From: JBKQVT01 sp963804825
Lineage (GTDB): Bacteria; Planctomycetota; Planctomycetia; Pirellulales; Thermoguttaceae
Direction of reading: 5' to 3'
DNA length: 64,000 nt
Assembly (NCBI GenBank): GCA_963804825.1
Contig: CAWDRV010000005.1
Coordinates: 222,309-286,308 of the forward strand
Under the pieces are notes generated by a model. The model ran no database searches, was not told the DNA's origin, and saw only the letters and a list, made by a program, of their open reading frames with translations. Numbering within the stretch: position 1 is the first letter of the stretch; every line of letters begins with the position of its first letter. Of the stretch, positions 37,534 through 45,937 are shown piece by piece. The translations under genes were made by a program, and so were the position numbers.

Positions 37534-38427
37534 ATGAACCTATCTCACCTTGTCTCGATTGTCATTCTCGCCGTGGTGCAAGGGCTGGCCGAGTTGCTGC
37601 CGGTTTCGAGTTCGGCGCATGTCATTGTTGCGGAAAAGCTTATGGGCTTGGACCCTGCGAAGCCGGAGATGACGCTGCTGTTGGTCATGCTCCATACCGG
37701 AACGATGTTTGCGGTCATCGTTTATTTTTGGAAGGCATGGAAGGAGAACATCTTCGGCTCGCGCGAAGTCTTCAAGCAGCAGGCGGTCCGACTCGTGGTC
37801 GCCACGATGCTGACGGCGGCGGTGGGCGTGCCGCTGATTTTGGGAATTGAAAAGGGGATGGAGAAGTTCGGGTGGCTGACCAAGGACGCCAGCGGCAAGG
37901 TGCCGAAGGCCGAAATCGAACTGCTCTTCAACAATCTTGGGCTGATGGCCGGGGCGCTGGGTGCGGTGGGCGTATTGATCTTGATCGCGGGGCTGGCCGA
38001 ACGTGCCCGGACCCGCAACCGTGAGATCGGCGTTCGAGACGCCGCATGGATCGGGGCCGTCCAGGGTTTGTGTTTGCCGTTCCGCGGGTTTTCACGCTCC
38101 GGGGCAACGATTTCGACCGGCCTGCTGCTGGGGGTCATCAAGCCGCGGGTGGAAGAGTTCAGCTTCGCGCTGGCGGTCATCATTACCCCGGCGGCCATTG
38201 CCCGCGAGGTGTGGCGGTTGATCAAGGACCACCGGGACAAAGGTTTTGACGTGACATGGGGTATGTTCGCACCCAGCCTGCTCGGCATGGTTTTTGCTTT
38301 TCTGGCCGGGTTGCTGGCACTCGCGTGGCTCTCGCGGTGGTTGGAGGGCGGCCGTTGGTATCTGTTTGGCGTCTATTGCCTGCTGGCCGCGGCCGTGGTC
38401 TTTGGCCTGCACTCTTACGGCTATTAG
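37534..38427 (+). CDS. uppP: Undecaprenyl-diphosphatase UppP/BacA
   Basis: The product is 297 aa from ATG 37534, an integral membrane enzyme with about eight hydrophobic helices. It removes phosphate from undecaprenyl diphosphate to recycle the lipid carrier for peptidoglycan and other envelope polymers. The catalytic motifs are 'AVVQGLAELLPVSSSAHV' and 'GLCLPFRGFSRSGATISTG'. In the second, the common PGTSRSG-type block is written 'PFRGFSRSGAT', with the catalytic Ser and Arg kept. The insert 'ASGKVPKAEIELL' near residue 115 makes it slightly long. It follows a conserved hypothetical gene by 5 bp. Confidence 0.92.
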   Translation: MNLSHLVSIVILAVVQGLAELLPVSSSAHVIVAEKLMGLDPAKPEMTLLLVMLHTGTMFAVIVYFWKAWKENIFGSREVFKQQAVRLVVATMLTAAVGVPLILGIEKGMEKFGWLTKDASGKVPKAEIELLFNNLGLMAGALGAVGVLILIAGLAERARTRNREIGVRDAAWIGAVQGLCLPFRGFSRSGATISTGLLLGVIKPRVEEFSFALAVIITPAAIAREVWRLIKDHRDKGFDVTWGMFAPSLLGMVFAFLAGLLALAWLSRWLEGGRWYLFGVYCLLAAAVVFGLHSYGY

Positions 38428-38647
38428 ACGTTTCCTTATGCGGAAGCATCACGCACGCGGATACAAGTGCTGATGCTGATTGAGGTTGGAAAACAGCCGC
38501 AACCGCCGCCGCCGGGAATCGGCCGGCAGCCCTTTGACACCTTTCCGGCAGCCTGCTACCATCCTCTCATTGGTTTCCGTTGCGGCCGCGCGGCCTGTCA
38601 ATATTCTCTCGGTGGTTTTCGTTGCGGCAAAATCGGGGGGCGATGCC

Positions 38648-39538
38648 ATGTTCTTTCGCGGCGGTCTTGCTTTCCTTGCCGTCGGCTTCGGAGCAACGGC
38701 GCTGGCGGCGCTGTCGGGTTGCGGATCGCCGGACGCGGGAATCCACATGGAAGGTTCCGACACGATGAGCAACGTCGCCCAGGCTTGGGCGGAACAATAC
38801 CACGCCAGGAATCCCGAGGTCATGGTCCAAGTGCGCGGCGGCGGGTCCGGACTCGGCATCGCCAGCTTGATCCAAGGCAATTGCGACTTGGCCAACGCCA
38901 GCCGCGACATCGAAGAAAAGGAAATCCAGCAACTCTGGGACAAGCGCCATCTGAAACCGAAGGAATTCATCGTCGGCTACGACGCCCTGGCCGTCTATGT
39001 CCATGAGGACAATCCCCTGAACTCGATTTCCCTGGACGAGTTGGCCGAAATCTTCGGCGAGGGCGGCAGAATCACCAAGTGGTCGCAGCTCGGCGTCAGG
39101 AGCGAGGCGATCCGCAACGACGCGATCGTCCGGGTATGCCGCCAGAACAGTTCCGGGACGTACGCCTATTTTCGCGACGTGGTGTTGGGCAAGCACGGAG
39201 AATACAAGCTCGGCTCGTTGGACCAATGCGGCTCGGCGGACGTGGTGGCCTTGATCGCCCATACGCCCGGCGCCATCGGCTACAGCGGCATGGGTTTCGC
39301 CGGGCCGGGGGTGAAAATGCTCAAAATTTCCAAACACAAGGGGGGGCCGGCCCTTGCCCCGACCTTGGAAAACGCCACGAAGAAGAAGGACAGGTACCCC
39401 ATCACCCGGTCTTTGTTGATTTACACCGCCGGAGAACTGAAGGGCGAGGTCCCGACGTTTCTCGACTGGATTCTAGGCAAGGAAGGCCAAGAGGTCGTGC
39501 GCCAACTGGGTTTCGTGCCGAAAAGCGACCATGATTAG
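38648..39538 (+). CDS. pstS: Phosphate-binding lipoprotein PstS
   Basis: The product is 296 aa from ATG 38648, preceded by a G-rich site. The signal ends in the lipobox 'LAALSGCGS', so it is an anchored periplasmic binding protein. Phosphate-site blocks are 'MEGSDTMSNVAQAWAEQY', 'VRGGGSGLGIASLIQGNCDLANASR' and 'VCRQNSSGTYAYFRDVVLG', as in PstS. A longer ORF upstream (from 38480) has no signal sequence in the right place and is rejected. It is the first gene of pstSCA-B1-B2-phoR, and its stop overlaps the pstC start by 8 bases. Confidence 0.9.
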   Translation: MFFRGGLAFLAVGFGATALAALSGCGSPDAGIHMEGSDTMSNVAQAWAEQYHARNPEVMVQVRGGGSGLGIASLIQGNCDLANASRDIEEKEIQQLWDKRHLKPKEFIVGYDALAVYVHEDNPLNSISLDELAEIFGEGGRITKWSQLGVRSEAIRNDAIVRVCRQNSSGTYAYFRDVVLGKHGEYKLGSLDQCGSADVVALIAHTPGAIGYSGMGFAGPGVKMLKISKHKGGPALAPTLENATKKKDRYPITRSLLIYTAGELKGEVPTFLDWILGKEGQEVVRQLGFVPKSDHD

Positions 39539-40490
39539 TATTCCTCCGACAGCCGGGCCGCCTCGGGGCGCGCACGGCCGGTTCGCCCGGCTGATCCATA
39601 CGGCCTTGGACCGCACCGAGCCGTTGGTGGAATGGATGATTCGGCTCTGCGGCTGGAGCGCGATCTTCTTCGTGTTCGCCATTTTCTTTTTCGTGCTCTA
39701 CGAAGCGGCGCCGGTGCTGTTCGGCGGCAAATTGAACCTGACCGAGTTCTTCACGAGCATCCAATGGCGGCCGACTTCCGACCCGCCGCATTTCGGCATC
39801 CTGGCCATGCTGGCCGGCAGCCTGGCCGTCACGGGGCTGGCCATGCTGCTGGCCGTCCCGTTGGGCCTCGGCGCGGCGGTCTATGTCTCCGAATTCTGTA
39901 GCGGAAAGCTCAAGGAAACGCTCAAAATCCTGATCGAACTGCTGGCGGCCATTCCCTCGATCGTCTGGGGTTTCATCGGCGGTTACCTGGTGTTGGGGCC
40001 GGTCATCGTCAGCGTCACCGGCGCCCCGGTCGGCGTCAACCTGCTCAACGGCGGCATCATCCTGGCCTTGATGAGCGTGCCGATCATCGTTTCCGTGGGC
40101 GAGGATGCCCTGAAGGCCGTGCCCGACTCGTACCGCGAGGCCGCCTTGTCGCTGGGCGCCAGCCGCTGGGAAATCGTCCGCCGCGTGTTGTTTCCGGCGG
40201 CGAAGAACGGGCTGCTGGCGGCCGTGTTGCTCGGGCTGGGCCGCGCCATCGGCGAGACGATGGCCGTCCTGATGGCCACCGGCAACGCCATCCAGATTCC
40301 GCATAGCCTGGTCGATCCGGTCCGCACGCTGACGGCGACCATTGCCGCCGAACTCGGCGAAACGGTCCAAGGGGGCGTCCACTACCGCGTCTTGTTCGTC
40401 ATCGGGTTGGTCCTGTTCGTCATCACGTTCGTGGTGAACCTTGCCGCCGACCTCGTGGTCAAGGGGATTCGCAATGAAAAGACCGACTGA
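39531..40490 (+). CDS. pstC: Phosphate ABC permease PstC
   Basis: The product is 319 aa from ATG 39531, overlapping the end of pstS. It has six hydrophobic helices. The permease EAA-type loop that contacts the ATPase is 'EDALKAVPDSYREAALSLGASRWEIVRRVLFPAAKNG', and 'GLGRAIGETMAVLMATGNA' is the PstC signature. Residues 1-45 are a hydrophilic N-terminus ('PTAGPPRGAHGRFARLIHTAL'). It forms the membrane channel with PstA. It ends within the start of pstA (17 bp overlap). Confidence 0.92.
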   Translation: MISIPPTAGPPRGAHGRFARLIHTALDRTEPLVEWMIRLCGWSAIFFVFAIFFFVLYEAAPVLFGGKLNLTEFFTSIQWRPTSDPPHFGILAMLAGSLAVTGLAMLLAVPLGLGAAVYVSEFCSGKLKETLKILIELLAAIPSIVWGFIGGYLVLGPVIVSVTGAPVGVNLLNGGIILALMSVPIIVSVGEDALKAVPDSYREAALSLGASRWEIVRRVLFPAAKNGLLAAVLLGLGRAIGETMAVLMATGNAIQIPHSLVDPVRTLTATIAAELGETVQGGVHYRVLFVIGLVLFVITFVVNLAADLVVKGIRNEKTD

Positions 40491-41829
40491 GCCCGCCGAC
40501 AGGCCCCGGACGTATCTCCTCCTCGGCGGCGCGGCCGAGGTCGCCGGAAACGTCGCCGCAGTCGCCGCGGACGCTGCCGTTGCGGACGCCTCGTTTTCGA
40601 CGTTCGAGGACGCCTTGGACGCCGTCCGGCAGCGTGGGTTCGGACCGGCTGCCGGGGACCTGGCGGCGGGCACGTTGCGGCCCATCGAAATCCTCTGCCT
40701 TCGCTGCGGCGACCATCGCAGGCCGCGTCGCAGGCCGCGCTATCAATTCCACGTGGACGCCAGGGCAGCCGACAGCGGCGACGGCGGCGACAGCGATAAC
40801 GGCGACAACGGCGACGGCACGGAACTGGCGCCGTGGTCGGGCATCGCCACGGCCGTCCGTCAACTGCTCCGGTTGCACCGCGCCGGCGAAATCCGCCTGG
40901 CCGAGCGCCAGCGGCTCCGCCTGTCGCATCGCGAGGTCTTCACGCCCACCTCGGTGGAAAAATGGAAGCGCGTGAAGGAGGCCGTGGCCAAGTACGTTTT
41001 CATGGCGGCGGCCATGGTCCTGGTCTTGCCGATGCTGAGCATCTTCGGTTACCTGCTGGTCAAGGCGTGGCCGGCCCTGTCCTGGTCGTTCCTGCTGGAA
41101 AACCCGCGCAATTACATGACGGCCGGCGGCATCTGGTCGCCGCTGGTGGGGACCTTCTTCCTCGTGCTGATTTCGCTGCTGGTGGCCGCCCCGGTGGGCG
41201 TGCTGGCCGGCGTCTACCTGAACGAATATGCCCGCGACAACTGGCTCACGCGGATCATCAACCTGGCCGTGGTCAATTTGGCCGGCGTGCCGAGCATCGT
41301 CCACGCCCTGTTCGGGGTCGGGGCCTTCGTGCTGTTCGCCCACATGCGCCCCTCGCTGTTGGTCGCCTCCTGCACGGTGGCCGTGATGACGTTGCCGGTG
41401 ATCATCACGAGCACGCGCGAGGCGCTGGCCTCGGTGCCGATGGCGTTCCGCGAGGCATGTTGGAATCTCGGCGCGTCGCGGTGGCAGACGATCCGCACGC
41501 TGGTGTTGCCCAACTCGATCAGCGGCATCCTGACCGGCGTCATACTCCAGGTCTCGCGGGCCGCCGGAGAGACCGCCCCGATCCTCTTCACCGGGGCCGT
41601 CTTCTACATCCACGTGGACGACCACGGTTGGCGGTCGTTCTTCCCCTACGGCTTGGGCGACCGCTGCATGGCGCTGTCGATGCACCTCTACACGCTGACC
41701 ACCCAGGTCGTCAACGTCCCGGAAAGCTACCTGTACGGCACGGCCGTGGTCCTGGTCGGATTGGTGTTGGCGGTCAACAGCCTGTCGATCGGGCTGCGCG
41801 TGTACCTCCGCTCGCGGAAGAGGTGGTAG
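40474..41829 (+). CDS. pstA: Phosphate ABC permease PstA with long N-terminal extension
   Basis: The product is 451 aa if ATG 40474 ('MKRPTEPADRP') is used. The C-terminal 290 residues are a normal PstA: 'GYLLVKAWPALSWSFLLENP', 'FREACWNLGASRWQTIRTLVLPNSISGILTG' (ATPase-contact loop) and 'SRAAGETAPILFTGAVFY'. The first 160 residues are extra, without membrane helices. They include an Ala/Val-rich part and the low-complexity 'DSGDGGDSDNGDNGDG' (40771-40824). Typical PstA proteins are about 290-300 aa. The extension may be a cytoplasmic regulatory domain, or partly a product of GACGGC-type repeat expansion. Confidence 0.88.
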   Translation: MKRPTEPADRPRTYLLLGGAAEVAGNVAAVAADAAVADASFSTFEDALDAVRQRGFGPAAGDLAAGTLRPIEILCLRCGDHRRPRRRPRYQFHVDARAADSGDGGDSDNGDNGDGTELAPWSGIATAVRQLLRLHRAGEIRLAERQRLRLSHREVFTPTSVEKWKRVKEAVAKYVFMAAAMVLVLPMLSIFGYLLVKAWPALSWSFLLENPRNYMTAGGIWSPLVGTFFLVLISLLVAAPVGVLAGVYLNEYARDNWLTRIINLAVVNLAGVPSIVHALFGVGAFVLFAHMRPSLLVASCTVAVMTLPVIITSTREALASVPMAFREACWNLGASRWQTIRTLVLPNSISGILTGVILQVSRAAGETAPILFTGAVFYIHVDDHGWRSFFPYGLGDRCMALSMHLYTLTTQVVNVPESYLYGTAVVLVGLVLAVNSLSIGLRVYLRSRKRW

Positions 41830-41835
41830 CCGCCC

Positions 41836-42588
41836 ATGGACGCGCACATCCGTTTCCAGAACGTTTCGGTCAGCTACGGCCGCAAGCCCGCACTGCGCGA
41901 CGTTACGCTGGATGTCCCCGGGCGGCAGATCTTCGGGATCATCGGGCCAGCGAACTCGGGCAAGACCACGCTGTTGAAGTGCATCAACCGCACCATCGAC
42001 TTCGTTTCCTCCGCCCGCGTGACCGGACAGGTGTGGGTCGCCGGCCAGGACGTTTTTCAGATTCGCAACGTTTATGCGTTGCGGCGGCGCGTGGGCATGG
42101 TCTTTCCGTTGCCGATCGGGCTGCCGCTGTCGGTCTATGAAAACGTGGCCTACGCCCCGCGTCGGGCGGGCACGCACGACCGCGCCGAGCTGGACGCGCT
42201 GGTCGAGACCTGTCTCCGCCAGGCGATGCTCTGGGACGAAGTCAAGGACCGACTGGACCTGCTCGGCACCAAGCTCTCCGGCGGCCAGCAGCAGCGGCTC
42301 ACGCTGGCCCGGGCGCTGTCGCACCGCCCGGAAATCCTCTGCCTCGACGAGTTCTCCATCGCCATCGACCCGGTCACGACGATGAAGATCGAGGACGTGC
42401 TGCTGGAGTTGAAGGAGCGGATGACGATCGTGCTGGTGACCAATCTCGTGCAGCAGGCCCGGCGGCTGGCCGACCGCACGGCCTTTTTCAGCGATTCGCA
42501 ATTGATCGAGGTGGACGAGACGGAGACGCTTTTCACCCGTCCCGCCAACCGGCTCACCGAGCGTTACGTCAACGGAGATTTCGGCTAA
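41836..42588 (+). CDS. Phosphate ABC ATPase, PstB-like (degenerate Q- and H-loops)
   Basis: The product is 250 aa from ATG 41836, 6 bp after pstA. It is clearly a PstB paralogue: Walker A 'GPANSGKTT', signature 'LSGGQQQRLTLARAL' and Walker B 'ILCLDEFSIAID'. Three positions are unusual. The Q-loop Gln is Pro ('GMVFPLPIGLP' where PstB has VFQKPNPFP). The switch His is Asn ('VLVTNLVQQARRLADR' instead of VTHNMQQA). The Pro after the catalytic Glu is Phe. It therefore has a good signature but weak catalytic loops. The neighbouring ATPase shows the opposite pattern, so the two are expected to pair. Confidence 0.9.
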   Translation: MDAHIRFQNVSVSYGRKPALRDVTLDVPGRQIFGIIGPANSGKTTLLKCINRTIDFVSSARVTGQVWVAGQDVFQIRNVYALRRRVGMVFPLPIGLPLSVYENVAYAPRRAGTHDRAELDALVETCLRQAMLWDEVKDRLDLLGTKLSGGQQQRLTLARALSHRPEILCLDEFSIAIDPVTTMKIEDVLLELKERMTIVLVTNLVQQARRLADRTAFFSDSQLIEVDETETLFTRPANRLTERYVNGDFG

Positions 42589-42619
42589 ATGGCCCACGAC
42601 ACAATAACCCGTTCAATTT

Positions 42620-42677
42620 CAGGAGGGCGGACATTCCTGTCTGCCCGTGAATGACAGGCAGGAATGCCTGTCCTCCC
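42620..42677. repeat. AGGACAGGCATTCC-type palindrome
   Basis: CAGGAGGGCGGACATTCCTG and its near complement around a short loop, between the two pstB genes. The second copy is at 59614-59672. Confidence 0.9.
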
Positions 42678-42715
42678 GACATAAGTTTATCAACCTGTTA
42701 TTTTGCGAGCGCGAA

Positions 42716-43507
42716 ATGGCAACCGCGGCGACGACCTCCCCCGTGCGGCACGGCATCCAAACCCGGGGATTGAACCTCTGGTATGGCCAGTTCCAGGCCC
42801 TGCGCGACGTTACGCTCAACGTCAAGCCCGGGATCATCACCGCGTTGATCGGGCCCTCGGGCTGCGGCAAGACGACGCTCCTGCGATGTTTCAACCGCAT
42901 CAACGAGCGCTACGGAAACGTCGTCACGAAGGGAGAAATCACCGTCCTGGGCAAGAACATCTACGACCCGGACGTTCTCGCTCAGCGAACTGCGCAAGTG
43001 CGTCGGCATGGTGTTCCAGCGCCCGAATCCCCTGCCCATCTCGATCCTCGAAAACGTCTTGTTCGGCGTGCGCGTGCACGTCCGCCGGGGCATGTACAGC
43101 CGCAGCGACCAGGAGTCGATGGTCGAATCCGCCTTGCGCGACGTGCAGCTTTGGGACGAGGTCAAGGACCGGCTGAAGAAGAACGCCACCCGCCTGACGC
43201 TCGAACAGCAGCAGAAATTGTGCATCGCCCGGCTGCTGCCCTTGAAGCCCCGCGTGATCCTCATGGACGAGCCGTGCTCGGCGCTGGACGCCGAGGGGAT
43301 CGAGGGGATCGAAACGCTGATCGGCGAGTTGCGGGCGAAATACACGATCTTGATCGTCACGCACAACATGGCCCAGGCCCGCCGCGCCAGCGACGAATGC
43401 ATCTTCATGCTCATGGGGCGAACCATCGAGCACGACAAGACGCTTGCCATATTCCACACTCCGCGCAAAAAGAAACGGAAATGTACATTACCGGCCGCTA
43501 TGGATAG
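42716..43507 (+). CDS. pstB: Phosphate ABC ATPase PstB (degenerate signature, frameshifted)
   Basis: About 264 aa from ATG 42716 ('MATAATTSPVRHGIQTRG'). Walker A is canonical ('GPSGCGKTTLLRCFNRIN'), the Q-loop is intact ('GMVFQRPNPLPISILEN'), and so are Walker B ('VILMDEPCSALD') and the switch His ('LIVTHNMAQARRASDE'). The ABC signature is replaced by 'LTLEQQQKLCIARLL' where LSGGQQQR is expected. The frame breaks near 42985 and again near 43465 in an A-run. The true end is probably 'KETEMYITGRYG' at 43507, the normal PstB terminus. The longer ORF to 43616 runs into a palindrome and is not the real end. Confidence 0.88.
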   Translation: MATAATTSPVRHGIQTRGLNLWYGQFQALRDVTLNVKPGIITALIGPSGCGKTTLLRCFNRINERYGNVVTKGEITVLGKNIYDPDVLAQRTAQVRRHGVPAPESPAHLDPRKRLVRRARARPPGHVQPQRPGVDGRIRLARRAALGRGQGPAEEERHPPDARTAAEIVHRPAAALEAPRDPHGRAVLGAGRRGDRGDRNADRRVAGEIHDLDRHAQHGPGPPRQRRMHLHAHGANHRARQDACHIPHSAQKETEMYITGRYG

Positions 43508-43538
43508 CCGGCCTGTCCGAGGCATAGCCATGCGATTT

Positions 43539-43602
43539 GGGTGCCACTGCCGGCTTGTCCGGCAGTGCATAAACACGGTTGGACAAGCCAACCGTGGCAC
43601 CC
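43539..43602. repeat. GGGTGCCACTGCC double-hairpin element, intergenic copy
   Basis: The reverse complement matches 17777-17841 at nearly every position. Lies between pstB and the PhoR-like gene. Confidence 0.95.
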
Positions 43603-43651
43603 ATGACATGGCCTGAGATGAACCATTAGCCAATAGATCTGAGGCATAGCC

Positions 43652-45574
43652 ATGCGCAAAAGACGCCTGCTGTGGCAGCTTTACCCTTCCTATCTTCTGA
43701 TTACGCTGGCTTCGCTGGCGGTGGTGGCCTTCTACGCCTCGTGGGCGTTGCGGCAGTTTTATATCGAGCGGACCGGCGAGGACCTGAAATCGCGGGCGTG
43801 GCTGGCCGAGGCCCAGTTCCGCCCGCTGCTGGCCGCGAAAGAGATCGACCGCGACCGCATCGACAAGTTGTGCAAGGAACTCGGCGAGAAGGCGAAGACG
43901 CGGCTGACCGTGATCCTGCCCGACGGCAAAGTCGTCGGTGACAGCGAGGAATCGCCGCAGAACATGGAGAACCACAAAGACCCTGAGCGTAAAGAGATCA
44001 TGAAGGCCCTGGCCGGCGACGTGGGCAACTCGCTGCGATTCAGCGACACCATCAAGGAGACCTTGTGCTACGTGGCCGTGCCTTGCCGGCAGGACGGCAA
44101 GATCGTCGGCGTGGTCCGGGCCGCGGTGCCGCTGACCGCCATCGACCAGGCCGTGTCGCAGATCCGCCTGCACATCGCCCTCTGGAGCCTGCTGGTCGCC
44201 GCGTTGTTGACGGCCGTGGGCCTGCTGCATTCCCGCCGCATCGCCCGGCCGCTGGAGCAGCTCAAGCAAGGCGCCGAGCGATTCGCCCGCGGCGACCTGA
44301 CGCACCGCCTGCCCGTGGCCGATTCGCTGGAGATCGGCGCCCTGGCCGAGATGCTCAACCACATGGCCGCCGAACTGGACGACAAGCTCCGCGCCGTCGT
44401 CCGCCAGCGCAACGAGCGCGAGGCCATCCTTTCCAGCATGGTCGAGGGCGTGCTGGCCATCGACGCCGAAGACCGGGTCATCCGGATCAACCAGGCGGCG
44501 GCCCGGCTCATCAACACCGACCCAGCCCGGGCCGAGGGCCGCACCCTGCCCGAAATCATCCGCAGCACCGAGCTTTACCGGCTCGTCGATGCCGTGATGG
44601 CCTCGCAAAAGCCCGCCGAAAGCGAGATCGTCCTCCGCGGGACCGACGAACGGGTCCTGCACGTCCACGCCACCGTGCTCCAGGACGGCCGCGAGGGCCG
44701 CCGGGGCGTGCTGCTGGTCTTGCACGACGTGACCGAGTTGAAGAGGCTGGAAAAGGTCCGCCGCGATTTCGTCGCCAACGCCTCCCACGAATTGCGCACC
44801 CCGGTCACCGCGATCAAGGGCTTCGTCGAAACGCTCCTGGACGGCGCGATGCACGATCCGAAGGAGTTGCAGCGGTTCCTGGAAATCGTGGACCAGCAGA
44901 CCGACCGGCTCAACGCCCTGTTCGAGGACCTGCTGATGCTTTCGCGGATCGAGCAGGAGGCCGAACGGGCCGAGATCGCCCTTTCGCCCGGTCCGATCCG
45001 CCCGGTGCTGGACGCGGCGGTCGAGGCGTGTCGCTTCAAGGCCGCCGAGAAGAACATCCGCATGGAAGTGACCTGCCCGGAGGACCTCCAGGCGGCCATC
45101 AACCCGCCGCTGCTGGAGCAGGCCGTCATCAACCTCATCGACAACGCGGTGAAGTACAGCCCGGCCGACGAGGCGGTCCTGGTCGATGCCGTCCGCGGCG
45201 AGAGCGAGGTTGTGATCCGCGTCCTGGACCACGGCTGCGGGATCGGGCGTGAGCACCTGCCGCGGATCTTCGAGCGTTTTTATCGGGTAGACCCAGCCCG
45301 CAGCCGCAAGCTGGGCGGCACTGGTCTGGGTTTGGCGATTGTGAAGCACATTGCCCAATCGCATCACGGCCGCGCGACGGTCGAAAGCGTCGTCGGCCAG
45401 GGCAGCACGTTTTCCATTCACCTGCCGCTGGGCAATCAGTCCGCGTCTCCCTCCGGGAGCGCGTCAACTTCAGGTCCCCCTCTCCCTCCGGGAGAGGGTT
45501 GGGGTGAGGGCGTTTCATTTGTCAGGGGCGTTTACGCCCCTTTCCGGCGGAGCCGGTATTCGGCCCGGCGTTGA
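43652..45574 (+). CDS. PhoR-type sensor histidine kinase
   Basis: The product is 640 aa from ATG 43652. Residues 8-33 and about 172-193 are membrane helices enclosing a periplasmic sensor domain. A HAMP linker follows ('RRIARPLEQLKQGAERFARGD'), then a PAS domain ('AILSSMVEGVLAIDAEDRVIRINQAAARL'), a HisKA box with phospho-acceptor His379 ('FVANASHELRTPVTAIKGF'), and HATPase blocks 'VINLIDNAVKYSP', 'DHGCGIGREHL' and 'GGTGLGLAIVKHI'. This architecture is PhoR-like, and its position after the pst genes supports phosphate sensing. No response regulator or phoU lies in the window. The last 45 residues after 'STFSIHLPLGN' are read from two palindromes (45475-45511 and onward), so the original stop was probably lost to repeat insertion. 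Confidence 0.9.
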   Translation: MRKRRLLWQLYPSYLLITLASLAVVAFYASWALRQFYIERTGEDLKSRAWLAEAQFRPLLAAKEIDRDRIDKLCKELGEKAKTRLTVILPDGKVVGDSEESPQNMENHKDPERKEIMKALAGDVGNSLRFSDTIKETLCYVAVPCRQDGKIVGVVRAAVPLTAIDQAVSQIRLHIALWSLLVAALLTAVGLLHSRRIARPLEQLKQGAERFARGDLTHRLPVADSLEIGALAEMLNHMAAELDDKLRAVVRQRNEREAILSSMVEGVLAIDAEDRVIRINQAAARLINTDPARAEGRTLPEIIRSTELYRLVDAVMASQKPAESEIVLRGTDERVLHVHATVLQDGREGRRGVLLVLHDVTELKRLEKVRRDFVANASHELRTPVTAIKGFVETLLDGAMHDPKELQRFLEIVDQQTDRLNALFEDLLMLSRIEQEAERAEIALSPGPIRPVLDAAVEACRFKAAEKNIRMEVTCPEDLQAAINPPLLEQAVINLIDNAVKYSPADEAVLVDAVRGESEVVIRVLDHGCGIGREHLPRIFERFYRVDPARSRKLGGTGLGLAIVKHIAQSHHGRATVESVVGQGSTFSIHLPLGNQSASPSGSASTSGPPLPPGEGWGEGVSFVRGVYAPFRRSRYSARR

Positions 45575-45790
45575 CGCCGGGTTCGGAGGGATCGTGCTAT
45601 TGTTCCTATTCCCTTTGTTCTTGCCATGTCAGCCGCGTTTACGCGGCTCCTCCCGCCTCCAGCGGCAGGAGCCCGGTGAACCGGGCTGACAAAATGGGTA
45701 GCGTGTCGCTCGTTCACCCGGCGTCAACGCCGGGCCGAATACCGCCTGCGGCGGAAAGCCCGATAAATCGGGCTCGATTATGCGACCTCG
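45475..45790. repeat. Palindrome cluster at the end of the PhoR-like gene
   Basis: 45475-45511 is a CCCCTCTCCC/GGGAGAGGG unit inside the coding frame. From 45525 come GGGGCGTTTACGCCCC, CGGCGGAGCCGG and GCGTTGACGCCGG units, and around 45665-45775 complementary blocks such as CCCGGTGAACCGGG, GGCGTCAACGCC and AGCCCGATAAATCGGGCT. Confidence 0.85.
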
Positions 45791-45937
45791 ATCGTTTCTC
45801 CCTATTCCCGTGAGGCTTGTTTTTATCTGCCGCGGGACTATGTTGAAGGTTATGCCGTTCGTGTCGGGGACTGCCGTTTTTGGTTCCTGGCACCTTTCCC
45901 CTGGCATGGGGCCGCCCGCGCGTGAGAAGGGAGACGA
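45575..45937. other. Intergenic region, mostly repeats
   Basis: Up to about 45790 the sequence is the palindrome cluster described separately. From 45790 to 45937 I see no gene; it holds only the leader of the next gene with GAAGGGAGACG before ATG 45938. Confidence 0.6.

Noticed and set aside
38480..38647. N-terminal extension of PstS
   Set aside because: The upstream codons lack a signal sequence, while ATG 38648 starts a lipoprotein signal directly.
43508..43616. PstB C-terminus extending into the palindrome at 43539
   Set aside because: The normal PstB ending 'ITGRYG' occurs in the neighbouring frame at 43507; the longer ORF results from an indel in an A-run.
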